Source: Candidatus Methylomirabilota bacterium (GTDB taxonomy: Bacteria; Methylomirabilota; Methylomirabilia; Methylomirabilales; 2-02-FULL-66-22). Taken from it: a stretch of 7,933 nt of DNA. Both the position numbers and the translations under genes were made by a program. Below, one piece after another: positions 1 through 6,449 of this stretch (position 1 is the stretch's first letter; every line of letters starts with the position of its first letter). The stretch spans positions 1 through 7,933 of the forward strand of contig JACQVO010000210.1 of assembly GCA_016209725.1 (NCBI GenBank), given 5' to 3'. The notes under the pieces are model-generated. The model did no database searches. It was given only the letters and a program-made list of their open reading frames with translations, and was not told the DNA's origin.

Positions 1-614
1 CCTACGACGAGGGGTCTATCCAGGTGGACGGCGTCGAGGTGGGATTCCGCGATGGCCCCGGCGGGGCCCGGCAGCCCCGGGGTGACCGGGAGTTGTCCCG
101 GATCCGGGCCGACCTCGGCATGGTGTTCCAGTAGATCAACCTGTTACCCCAACAGACCGCCCGGGAGAACGTGATGCACGGCCTGCGCAAGGTGCGCGGG
201 CTGTCGGCCGCCGAGGCCAAGCGGATCTCAGAGCAGTGGCTGTCCCGCGTGGGGTTGGCTGACAAATTTGACAGCCTGCCGAGCCAGCTTTCGGGCGGGC
301 AGCAGCAGCGGGTCGGTATCGCGCGCGCCGTGGCGATGGATCCCAAGGTCCTCCTGCTCGACGAGATCACCTCGGCGCTCGACCCCGAGCTGGTCGGCGA
401 GGTGTTGACGGTCGTTCAGGAGCTGGCCCAAGACGGCATGACCATGATCGTGGTGACCCATGAAATGACCTTTGCGCGCGACGTCAGCACGCGCATCGTC
501 TTCATGGACGATGGACGGATTCAGGTTGAGGGTACACCACGAGACGTGCTTTCCATGACCAACCACGAACGCCTGAAAGCCTTCCTGGCCCGCATCGAAC
601 TCAAGCTGCACTAG
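1..614 (+). pseudogene. Polar amino acid ABC transporter ATP-binding protein (GlnQ/HisP-like), 5'-truncated by the window and interrupted by an amber codon
   Basis: In the frame starting at base 3, translation gives the C-terminal three quarters of an ABC ATPase of the polar amino acid uptake family, which powers import by a periplasmic-binding-protein system at the inner membrane. Walker A lies upstream of the window. Visible are the Q-loop lead-in LGMVFQ (about 114-131), the signature LSGGQQQRVG (288-317), Walker B KVLLLDE (345-365) followed by ITSALDPE, and the H-loop VVTHEM with His at 459-461. The C-terminal FMDDGRI..EGTP region is typical of the family. Codon 132-134 is TAG, where relatives usually have Gln (FQQFNLFP-type context); a single C-to-T change from CAG explains it. 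GTG (171) or ATG (174) could restart translation, but the product would lack Walker A and the Q-loop. Walker B is followed by Ile instead of the usual Pro (DEITSALD). It is a pseudogene, a sequencing error, or a read-through gene. Confidence 0.8.
132..134 (+). other. In-frame TAG stop in the ABC ATPase Q-loop
   Basis: The reading frame is open on both sides, with conserved family sequence both before it (LGMVFQ) and after it (INLLPQQTARENVM). A single-base substitution is therefore the simplest explanation, not a frameshift or a fusion. The codon sits one residue after the Q-loop glutamine. Confidence 0.9.
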
Positions 615-649
615 CCCCCCCGGAAGGAGTCGGTCTACCGGCGCCGATC

Positions 650-674
650 TCGGGAAGATCGAGCAACTTCCCGA
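650..674. terminator. 8-bp hairpin in the convergent gap, possible bidirectional terminator
   Basis: TCGGGAAG (650-657) and CTTCCCGA (667-674) form a perfect 8-bp stem with a 9-nt loop. It lies between the ends of the ABC ATPase (+) and the HtrA-like gene (-), which is where a shared terminator would be expected. There is no U-tract on either side, so intrinsic termination is only inferred from position. The rest of 615-754 shows nothing else I can name. Confidence 0.35.
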
Positions 675-754
675 CCCGACCGGGATGAAAGACGGGGTTG
701 TCTCGACTATCCCCGGGAATAGGCGAGAGACTTGGCCTCAGTGGGGGATCGGAG

Positions 755-1771
755 TTATTGTCCCGTGGTGCGCAGGAGCTGGTAGCGGTCGATCGGCCGA
801 ACCGTGAGGACGAGAAAGGTTGATTCCCGCAAGACGACCAGGGTGACGTCCTGCCCAACCTGGGCCTGCCAGAGCCTCCGGTAGAATTCCTCCTGACTCC
901 CGACCCTTTCCCCGTTGATCCGCGTGATGACGTCGCCGCGTTGGAACCCGGCCTGCCTCGCCGGCCCGACTGGAGACATCCCGGCCACCACGACGCCCCG
1001 TTCCCCGGGAACGGTGTAGAGGCCGATCCAAGGGCGGGGCCGGCGACTCGTCACCCTTCCCTTGCCGATCAGCTCGTCCTTGGAGGCCGTGAAGAGTTCG
1101 ATCGGGATGGCGAGATTGACGAAGGGAGGTTGCTCGCCGATCCTGAGAGAGGTGATGCCGATGATCTCCCCCTGGACGTTCACGAGCGGGCTCCCGCCGA
1201 AGGCCGGATTGTAGGGGGCCACGATGAAGGCCCGGTCGAGCATGTACTCCCAGTAGCCGGCGAAGCTCCGGATCTCCTGCACGCTCCCCTGGGTCACCAT
1301 GAGGTCATTGTCGTCCTCCACCCCGACCGTCGCCGCGACCTCACCCACGGCCACTTTGGACGAGTCCCCCAGTGAGGCGGCAGGCCACGGCCCATCCCCT
1401 TCGAGCTTGATGACGCCCAGCCCGCTTTCCAGATCGAGGCCAACCAATTTCGCGGGGACGATACGGCCATCGCGGAGAGTCACCCGGATGATCTCCGCGT
1501 CGAGGAGGACATAGCTCACCGTCACGGCGTATCCCGCCGGATCGAAAATCACCCCGCCTCCCCACCGCTCCGGACCCAGGGTGAGGACCGAGGGTCGGTC
1601 AAGCGGGACGCGGACCTTGATCCCGACGACCGCGGGTTGAACTCGCTGGACATACGAGGGGTGGCTGGACGGCTTCAGGGGGTTGAACGCCGGTCCCCAG
1701 TCTTTCGGAACGGTCGAGGGCCCCTGGGGGATCAAGAGCGCGACGAGCAACGGAAGCACTGTCGGTCTCAT
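755..1771 (-). CDS. HtrA/Do-like pseudoprotease: signal peptide, trypsin-like domain without the catalytic triad, one PDZ domain
   Basis: This 338-residue protein starts at ATG 1771, chosen because GGAGGAGG (1778-1785) stands 6 nt upstream and a hydrophobic signal sequence MRPTVLPLLVALLIPQG follows. The export signal implies the periplasm or outside the inner membrane. Residues about 40-225 match the HtrA protease fold: GGGVIFDPAGYAVTVSYVL, then GLDLESGLGVIKLE, then YNPAFGGSPLVNVQGEIIGI, then VNLAIPIEL. Residues about 247-330 form one PDZ domain (WIGL...GVVVAGMSPVGPARQAGFQRGDVITRINGE). Aligned by eye to the active HtrA next door, catalytic His is Tyr87, catalytic Asp is Gly117 and catalytic Ser is Gly192 (GNSGGP reads AFGGSP), so proteolysis is unlikely. 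The frame is intact with conserved structural glycines and hydrophobic pattern, which argues for a retained non-enzymatic role in chaperoning, substrate capture or HtrA regulation. It is divergent from the active htrA, 357 bp away. Family assignment is strong; the role is inferred. Confidence 0.9.
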   Translation of the reverse strand: MRPTVLPLLVALLIPQGPSTVPKDWGPAFNPLKPSSHPSYVQRVQPAVVGIKVRVPLDRPSVLTLGPERWGGGVIFDPAGYAVTVSYVLLDAEIIRVTLRDGRIVPAKLVGLDLESGLGVIKLEGDGPWPAASLGDSSKVAVGEVAATVGVEDDNDLMVTQGSVQEIRSFAGYWEYMLDRAFIVAPYNPAFGGSPLVNVQGEIIGITSLRIGEQPPFVNLAIPIELFTASKDELIGKGRVTSRRPRPWIGLYTVPGERGVVVAGMSPVGPARQAGFQRGDVITRINGERVGSQEEFYRRLWQAQVGQDVTLVVLRESTFLVLTVRPIDRYQLLRTTGQ

Positions 1772-2128
1772 GGCCGGCCTCCTCCGGATATGCATATACT
1801 CTACCCCATCGCCGTGAAGTGCGCCAGAGACTTGCCAGGGGGCCGATCCGGATGGACGACGCCGATCACGGGATCTTCCGACCGTGTGATTCCCGGCCCC
1901 CAAGAGGGGATAGCCGCCTGTCCGCGCCACCTGCGCCGACGGGCATTTTGTTCCTGTCCGGACGTTGAGGAATTCAGACCCACGGACCGTCCATGCCCAT
2001 CCTGCCTTTCGGTTAGGAAGTTTTAATCCGCCGTTAATTCCCTTCCCATGTTCGCGGCTTATGCTTTGGGCTGGGTGCGGTTGTCCAATCTCTTGGAGAG
2101 GGTTGAATCGTCAATTGGAGGTGGGAGC
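1772..2128. other. Divergent intergenic region between the pseudoprotease and htrA
   Basis: These 357 bp must hold the promoters of both divergent genes. No convincing coding sequence is present. Possible htrA-side -10 elements are TTTAAT (2022-2027) and TATGCT (2060-2065), but neither has a good -35 at 16-18 bp. GGAAGTTTT (2017-2025) loosely resembles an extracytoplasmic-sigma -35 (GGAACTT), with no matching -10 seen. An imperfect inverted repeat ATCACGG / CCGTGTGAT lies at 1865-1871 and 1882-1890. None of these is secure. Confidence 0.4.
1778..1797 (-). promoter_or_regulatory. Strong Shine-Dalgarno and adjoining AT-rich palindrome upstream of the pseudoprotease
   Basis: On the minus strand GGAGGAGG (1785-1778) lies 6 nt before ATG 1771 and fixes that start over the in-frame ATG at 1930. 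Just upstream, ATATGCATAT (1788-1797) is a perfect 10-bp palindrome in an otherwise GC-rich region. It could be an operator or overlap a -10 element; I find no convincing -35. Confidence 0.5.
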
Positions 2129-3625
2129 ATGTGGAACGCAGGGAAACAATGGGTGGCAGCAAGGAAGACCATGCTTGTCGTGGCGGTGGCCGCGCTCCTC
2201 GTGGGGAGCGGCCTGGGGATCGGGCTGGCCGGCGGAAGGCTCCACCAAATGGCAGCCGGAGCCACCAGCATGGTCCCGGCAGTGGCGAGCCCGGCCGGGG
2301 CTCCCGCCGGCTTTGCCGACCTGGCGGACAGGCTGGCCCCCAGCGTCGTGAACATTCGGGTCACCAAGGTGGAACGGGTGACCGGTCCTGGGCTCATGGG
2401 GCCCGAAGAGGAGTCCGGCCGCGACTTCCCCTTCGGTCCATTTTTCGAGCGCTTCTTCCGCGAGATGCCGCGGCAGCCGCGCGAGTTCCGCCTGCAAGGC
2501 GCTGGCAGCGGGTTCATCATCGGCAAGGAGGGCCTGATCGTCACCAACAACCACGTGGTTGAGGGGGCGAAGGAGGTCACGGTCACGCTGGCGAGCAAGG
2601 AGGAGTATCCGGCCAAGGTGATCGGGCGCGACCCCAAGACCGACATCGCCCTGGTGAGGATCGAGCCGAAGGGGACGCTCCCGGCGGCGCCCCTGGGGGA
2701 TTCGGACCTGTTGCGGGTCGGGGACTGGGTCCTCGCGATCGGCAACCCGTTCGGCCTGAACAACACGGTCACCGCCGGGATCATCAGCGCCAAAGGGCGC
2801 GTGATCGGAGCGGGGCCCTACGACGATTTCATCCAGACGGATGCCTCGATCAATCCCGGGAACTCGGGAGGCCCGCTCTTCAATCTGCAGGGCGAGGTGA
2901 TCGGGATCAACACCGCCATCGTGCCCAACGGCCAGGGGATCGGTTTTGCCGTCCCCATCAACCTGGCCAAGAGCCTCCTGCCCCAACTGGAGGCCAAGGG
3001 TGAAGTAAGCCGGGGCTACCTGGGGGTGAACATCCAGGCCGTCACGCCGGAGTTGGCGAAGAGCCTGAACCTGCAGGACAAGAAAGGCGCCCTGGTCGCC
3101 GACGTGACCAAGGGGAGTCCGGCCGAGGCCGCCGGCATCAGGCGGGGCGACGTCATTGCCAAGTTCGACGGCAAGGAAGTGTCTGAGATGCACAACCTGC
3201 CGCCGTTGGTTGCGGCGACGCCGATTGGCAAGGAAGTCCCGATCACGATCTTCCGGGAGGGGACGGAGCAGACCCTGCGGGTCAAGGTCGGTCGGATGCC
3301 GGGCGAGCCTGCCGAGGCGTCCGGACCGGCGGAGCCTGAGCAGAGCAAGTGGGGGCTGGCCCTCCGGGATCTGGACGCCCGCGCGGCTCAAGGGCTTGGA
3401 CTCAAATCGGGTGAGGGAGTCCTCGTCGCGGCCGTCCGGCCCGGCAGCGCCGCGGAGCGGGCCGGGATCCGGACCGGCGATGTCATCCTTGAGGTGAATC
3501 GCCAGAAGGTCACATCCGTCAAAGAAGTACAGGCGATGGCTCAGAAGGAGCCGAGCTCCCAGTCGCTCTTGGTCCTGCTCCGACGGGGAGATGCGACCCT
3601 ATTCGCAGCCATGGAACTGAAGTAG
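2129..3625 (+). CDS. htrA: HtrA/DegP/MucD-family periplasmic serine endoprotease with two PDZ domains
   Basis: This 498-residue, ATP-independent protease and chaperone handles misfolded envelope proteins. The start at 2129 is supported by GGAGGT (2117-2122) 6 nt upstream and by an immediate basic stretch plus hydrophobic segment (residues 14-35), a signal peptide or membrane anchor. The protease domain is about residues 62-290. The catalytic triad is complete: His142 in TNNHVVEG, Asp172 in TDIALV, Ser246 in NPGNSGGPL. The substrate-pocket strand GIGFAVPINL is at 270-279. PDZ1 is about 296-388 (YLGV...GSPAEAAGIRRGDVI) and PDZ2 about 407-495 (GVLVAAVRPGSAAERAGIRTGDVI), the DegP/DegQ/MucD arrangement and usual length. 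An Arg/Phe-rich linker (FFERFFREMPRQPREF, 105-120) sits where DegP-type proteins carry the LA loop. It is transcribed away from the pseudoprotease, and a strong hairpin follows the stop. Confidence 0.97.
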   Translation: MWNAGKQWVAARKTMLVVAVAALLVGSGLGIGLAGGRLHQMAAGATSMVPAVASPAGAPAGFADLADRLAPSVVNIRVTKVERVTGPGLMGPEEESGRDFPFGPFFERFFREMPRQPREFRLQGAGSGFIIGKEGLIVTNNHVVEGAKEVTVTLASKEEYPAKVIGRDPKTDIALVRIEPKGTLPAAPLGDSDLLRVGDWVLAIGNPFGLNNTVTAGIISAKGRVIGAGPYDDFIQTDASINPGNSGGPLFNLQGEVIGINTAIVPNGQGIGFAVPINLAKSLLPQLEAKGEVSRGYLGVNIQAVTPELAKSLNLQDKKGALVADVTKGSPAEAAGIRRGDVIAKFDGKEVSEMHNLPPLVAATPIGKEVPITIFREGTEQTLRVKVGRMPGEPAEASGPAEPEQSKWGLALRDLDARAAQGLGLKSGEGVLVAAVRPGSAAERAGIRTGDVILEVNRQKVTSVKEVQAMAQKEPSSQSLLVLLRRGDATLFAAMELK

Positions 3626-3644
3626 GTCGGGGAGTGTTGGAACG

Positions 3645-3686
3645 GGTGGAGCGGCATGCCGCCCGCAGAGCGGCGTGCCGCCCACC
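3645..3686 (+). repeat. Long stem-loop between htrA and the small zinc-site gene, built from two near-identical 16-bp copies
   Basis: Bases 3649-3664 and 3668-3683 are direct copies (15 of 16 identical, 19-bp period), and each contains a near-palindrome (GCGGCATGCCGC, GCGGCGTGCCGC). Together they fold into one hairpin: 3651-3662 pair with 3670-3681, including one G.U pair, A3650 bulges, and 3645-3649 pair with 3682-3686. This gives 17 bp around a 7-nt loop. No U-tract follows, so it looks more like an mRNA-stabilising or attenuating structure than a classic intrinsic terminator. Confidence 0.7.
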
Positions 3687-3702
3687 CCAGCCGGAGTCCA
3701 CC

Positions 3703-4119
3703 ATGGAGAACATCATCGAGTACCGGGACGACCAGGGACCGGTCAATGACTATCCGCGCCGGATCGTCTCTCCGATGGCGCCGGCGCCCTGCTGCATGGA
3801 TCACATGGAGCGGATCGGACGACCGGCTATCGACGCGAACTGGCGCTATTACTATAAGCGCTGCGCGGTCTGCGGATATGCCGTCCGATGCTTCTACGCC
3901 CCCAGCTTGGTGGCACTCCTGGAGGCCGCCAAGCAGATCAAGCTGACGCTGGCGGAGATGAACCTGGGAACCGGCAAGCGGAAGCGGCGAACCCGGGCAG
4001 AGATCGAAATGGAGGTCGCCGCCGCCCTGGGCAAGACTCCCGGCCGATCGCGGACGGCCAAAGCGCCCCGTTCACTGATCCCCCTTCGGCGCCGCAGGCC
4101 AGCCCCATCTCCCGCCTAG
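3703..4119 (+). CDS. Small Cys/His-rich (putative zinc-binding) protein with a basic C-terminal tail, function unknown
   Basis: This is a 138-residue protein. ATG 3703 has GGAG (3693-3696) 6 nt upstream; the in-frame extension back to 3634 runs through the hairpin and looks non-coding. Residues 24-65 hold a cluster of possible metal ligands: Cys30, Cys31 and His34 (CCMDH), then Cys54 and Cys57 (CAVC), then Cys63, around an aromatic stretch WRYYYKR. This resembles a zinc-ribbon or treble-clef fold in which the CxxCG knuckle pairs with the upstream Cys/His group. Residues 65-88 look helical, and KRKRRTRAEIEMEVAAALG (92-110) is a strongly basic, possibly nucleic-acid-binding segment, followed by an Arg/Pro-rich end. 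It lies 77 bp after htrA in the same direction, so it may be read through from it, but the hairpin separates them. I do not recognise a named family. A nucleic-acid-binding role is only a suggestion from the charge and zinc site. Confidence 0.7.
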   Translation: MENIIEYRDDQGPVNDYPRRIVSPMAPAPCCMDHMERIGRPAIDANWRYYYKRCAVCGYAVRCFYAPSLVALLEAAKQIKLTLAEMNLGTGKRKRRTRAEIEMEVAAALGKTPGRSRTAKAPRSLIPLRRRRPAPSPA

Positions 4120-4188
4120 CAGGCTGCGGAAAACGCCGGCGCTATGGTCGGAACTAAGCCCGCCAACGTGTGGTGAGTTCGGGCCGTC
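4120..4188. other. Short convergent gap between the zinc-site gene and the glycosyltransferase
   Basis: These 69 bp separate two converging genes. They start with AGGCTGCGGAAAA (4121-4133; with the preceding bases GCAGGCTGCGGAAAA, 4119-4133), a string I associate, without being able to check, with dispersed intergenic repeats or element ends in some environmental genomes. A weak GCCCG / CGGGC pair (4158-4162, 4180-4184) could form a short stem. No clear terminator is visible. Confidence 0.3.
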
Positions 4189-5715
4189 TCAATACAGCCG
4201 ATAGATGAAGATGGAGTAGCCAATCTTGGCCACGGGCTCGCGGGTCCTGAACTTCTTGAACAGATCCGGGTCCTCGAAATAGACCCCCTGCAGGTTCGTG
4301 GCGCTGATAGCGACGAAGGGAGTTGGAACCCTGTCCCTGTTCGGGACAAGGACGTAGCTCGGCAGATAGTTGTAGGTGATCCCGTGGTACGTCGGGCTGG
4401 CAGTCCCGAAGTAGCTGAGCCAGACCCGTTCGATCTTGTGCTCCTCCATGAGGAAAGGGTAGATCGGGAGGAGATGCCGGTGCCCGATGTTGAGCCGGCT
4501 GCCAGAGGCTACGGCGAAGTGCAGGATGACCGGGACCAGGAGGAAGACGGCCTCGACCTCTCTCTTCCTCCATGTCGCCCGCGCGGTCACAGTGGCCAGC
4601 ACCAGGAGGAGCAGGAACGGGAGCGGAGTCTTCAAGAGAAACGTGACCAGGAAGTAGTGAGTCCACCCGTCGGCTGAGATCTCGCCCATCAGGAAGGCGG
4701 ATCGCTTTACCTTGAGCAAGGCGACCGAGAGGCCATGCAGGTACGCCTCCGGCAACAGCTTCGCGTCTTGGGCCCAGAGGACGGCCGCCCTGGCCACCCG
4801 TCCTTCCGGCAGGACCTCCGTCCACGAACGGGCGTACCCATAGCCGGCTGTCGTTCCCGCCTCGTATCGGAATCCGTGCAGTCCCCAGATGACCACGAAA
4901 GCCGTGAGCCCGATTCCGACCAGCGCACCCGAGATGAGGAGCACCTTGTGGACCCGTCTCTCGATGACCGCAGGGGGCCGACCCCTAAACCGGAAGGTCA
5001 TCGGCCGACCGAGGAGGCCGAGCCCGAGAACGAGCAGGATGGGGGGAGCCCACAGCGCCGAGTACTTTGTGGCCAGGGCCATGCCGAGGGAGAGGCCGGC
5101 TAGGAGGCTCCGGGCTAGGGTGACCTCCTGGATCATCCGGGAAAAGAAGTACATGGTCAGGAAGAGAAAACAGGCAACTCCCAGGTCGGTGTTCATGAGC
5201 CGCCCGTGAGCCAGGATGTTCGGCTCGAAACTGTAGAGGAAGAGGGCAAAGACGGCGGCACCCCTGCCAAAAAGCCGCTTGGACCACCGGAAAACGAAAA
5301 ACCCAAGCAACAGCGTGAGGGGCAGGACAGCCAGGCGGCCAAACAAGGTCAACCGGTCAGCATCGTTCGCGATGTAGAGGAAGTCGTAGGCGTTTTGCCA
5401 GCGAGAGGATTCGGTCCAGGCTTCCGGGGGAGGCGGGACCTTCGCATCCAGGAAGAGCAGGGGGAGCGCGGTGAGCATCTTGATGAAGGGGGGGTGTTCA
5501 GTATGGATGCGAAATTCGCCCTTCGTGAGATGGAGATAGCCGGGGAGCTGTCGCACCAGCTCATCGAAGGTCAGCGATTCCTGCCGCAGGCTGGGAACCG
5601 CCTGGAGCAGAATGAGAGCGAAGAAGAAGAAGAGGATCGCCCAATCAGGAACCTTGGGGAAGAAATCGCAGACGGCCGCCAGCCTCGGCTCGTTCTTGAT
5701 GAAAGCGCTCCGCAT
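4189..5715 (-). CDS. Integral membrane glycosyltransferase of the PMT/GT39-ArnT superfamily, apparently lacking a C-proximal segment
   Basis: This 508-residue protein would transfer a sugar from a polyprenyl-phosphate donor at the outer face of the inner membrane. The start at ATG 5715 overlaps the upstream stop (TGATG), implying coupled translation. The N-terminal TM segment (25-42) is followed by the family's periplasmic acidic motif LTFDE (Asp51, Glu52) and GEFRIHTEHPPFIKML. Many hydrophobic helices follow (about 125-141, 153-163, 178-192, 202-215, 222-236, 257-278, 353-375, 387-403). RLNIGHRHLLPIYPFL (407-422) and KIERVWLSYFGTASP (427-441) are conserved family blocks, and the tail FVAISATNLQGVYFEDPD is also typical. 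In relatives I recall, the first two blocks are separated by roughly 80-110 residues with further TM helices and a DSNxDWGQD-type motif. Here they abut at Met423/Glu424 (about 4447) with no frame loss. The gene is probably an internally deleted derivative, or the assembly collapsed here. Confidence 0.88.
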   Translation of the reverse strand: MRSAFIKNEPRLAAVCDFFPKVPDWAILFFFFALILLQAVPSLRQESLTFDELVRQLPGYLHLTKGEFRIHTEHPPFIKMLTALPLLFLDAKVPPPPEAWTESSRWQNAYDFLYIANDADRLTLFGRLAVLPLTLLLGFFVFRWSKRLFGRGAAVFALFLYSFEPNILAHGRLMNTDLGVACFLFLTMYFFSRMIQEVTLARSLLAGLSLGMALATKYSALWAPPILLVLGLGLLGRPMTFRFRGRPPAVIERRVHKVLLISGALVGIGLTAFVVIWGLHGFRYEAGTTAGYGYARSWTEVLPEGRVARAAVLWAQDAKLLPEAYLHGLSVALLKVKRSAFLMGEISADGWTHYFLVTFLLKTPLPFLLLLVLATVTARATWRKREVEAVFLLVPVILHFAVASGSRLNIGHRHLLPIYPFLMEEHKIERVWLSYFGTASPTYHGITYNYLPSYVLVPNRDRVPTPFVAISATNLQGVYFEDPDLFKKFRTREPVAKIGYSIFIYRLY

Positions 5716-6353
5716 CAGGACGATCCGCCAAGCTGCAACAGAAGCCTCCGGATCTGGTCGGCTCGAGCCCCGTCGGGCTCCAACTCCAAGAACCGCATGA
5801 AGAAGGCCCTGGCCCTCCCGGGCTCCTCGAGTCCGAGGTACAACAGACCGAGCCGGAGGGTGTCCCTGATGGTGGGGAACAATGTGCCGTCCGAGCGCTC
5901 CAAGATCCGCTTCCTGGTGGACCCACCCCATACGTCTCCCGCAGGGGAGGGGGTGCTGTCCGCTGCGTGGGTCGCGATGAAGGACACAGCGGCCTGGTTC
6001 GAGAGGGAAAAGAGGGGGGCGCCTACCAGGGCGGTCCGGAAGATCTCCTTCCCACCCCACCACCGATACCAGGTGTCCAGCGGGGCGGTCAGTTGTTCAG
6101 ACTGGGTGTAGGCGTGATACGCATCCAGGAGGTGACCGGTCAGGATCTGCTGCGCCCAATTCCAATAGGCGCGGCTATCCGACTCGACAACCGTGTGGAC
6201 CCGGAACAGGGCAATGTCGGAGATGGCCCAGAAATGAAGTACCCGGATCAGCAGCGCCACTCCCAAGATCCCAAGGAAGGGAGGCCGATCCGTGCCCCAT
6301 GAGACCCTAGATCTGCCCGCGCGGCTGTGCTCGCAAGTGGTAGGCTGGTTCAT
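5715..6353 (-). CDS. Shortened GT39-like membrane protein N-terminus joined to a TPR-like C-terminus
   Basis: This is a 212-residue protein. ATG 6353 has GAGG 4 nt upstream. Residues 25-43 form one TM helix (FLGILGVALLIRVLHFWAI). DSRAYWNWAQQILTGHLL (59-76) matches the first periplasmic loop of PMT/GT39-like glycosyltransferases, where the acidic residue is thought to be catalytic. Residues about 163-205 (RDTLRLGLLYLGLEEPGRAR, then FFMRFLELEPD) look like one tetratricopeptide repeat plus a capping helix. In multi-helix glycosyltransferases with C-terminal TPRs, the core between such ends is several hundred residues. Here it is only about 85 residues of non-membrane, low-conservation sequence. 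The protein is therefore likely a remnant in which the membrane core was deleted, and is unlikely to be active alone. It overlaps the next glycosyltransferase by one base (TGATG), so the two were probably an operon. A genuine single-TM accessory protein is the alternative. Confidence 0.72.
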   Translation of the reverse strand: MNQPTTCEHSRAGRSRVSWGTDRPPFLGILGVALLIRVLHFWAISDIALFRVHTVVESDSRAYWNWAQQILTGHLLDAYHAYTQSEQLTAPLDTWYRWWGGKEIFRTALVGAPLFSLSNQAAVSFIATHAADSTPSPAGDVWGGSTRKRILERSDGTLFPTIRDTLRLGLLYLGLEEPGRARAFFMRFLELEPDGARADQIRRLLLQLGGSS

Positions 6354-6420
6354 CCGACCTCAGTTCGTCGTATCCTGATCGCCGTCGTCATACTCTCGCG
6401 ATCGATCACCTGTCCTCCAG

Positions 6421-6449
6421 ACGCTACATCGGCCTGAGCCTGCGGTCAA
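6421..6449 (-). promoter_or_regulatory. Candidate sigma-70-type promoter for the glycosyltransferase pair
   Basis: On the minus strand TTGACC (6449-6444) and TAGCGT (6426-6421) are separated by exactly 17 bp. The -35 matches consensus at 5 of 6 positions and the -10 at only 3 of 6. It lies about 70 bp before ATG 6353. Placement is right, but the -10 is weak. Confidence 0.25.

Noticed and set aside
1772..1930. Longer start of the pseudoprotease at 1930
   Set aside because: The 53 extra residues are not signal-like, and the strong ribosome site plus signal peptide begin at 1771.
2048..2128. Earlier in-frame ATG of htrA at 2048
   Set aside because: It has no ribosome site, whereas ATG 2129 has GGAGGT at 6 nt and is followed directly by the signal sequence.
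2111..3391. Long minus-strand open frame (426 codons) opposite htrA
   Set aside because: The translation is Arg/Gly/Asp/Leu-rich without motifs, and it is exactly antisense to an unmistakable HtrA. It is a high-GC shadow frame.
5716..6063. In-frame N-terminal extension of the glycosyltransferase to 6063
   Set aside because: The extension is Arg/Pro/Gly-rich and overlaps the real upstream gene in another frame. ATG 5715 in the TGATG overlap fits the family's N-terminus.
5206..6111. 301-codon plus-strand frame opposite the glycosyltransferase genes
   Set aside because: It is Glu/Gly/Arg-rich antisense sequence to conserved membrane-protein coding; no motifs.
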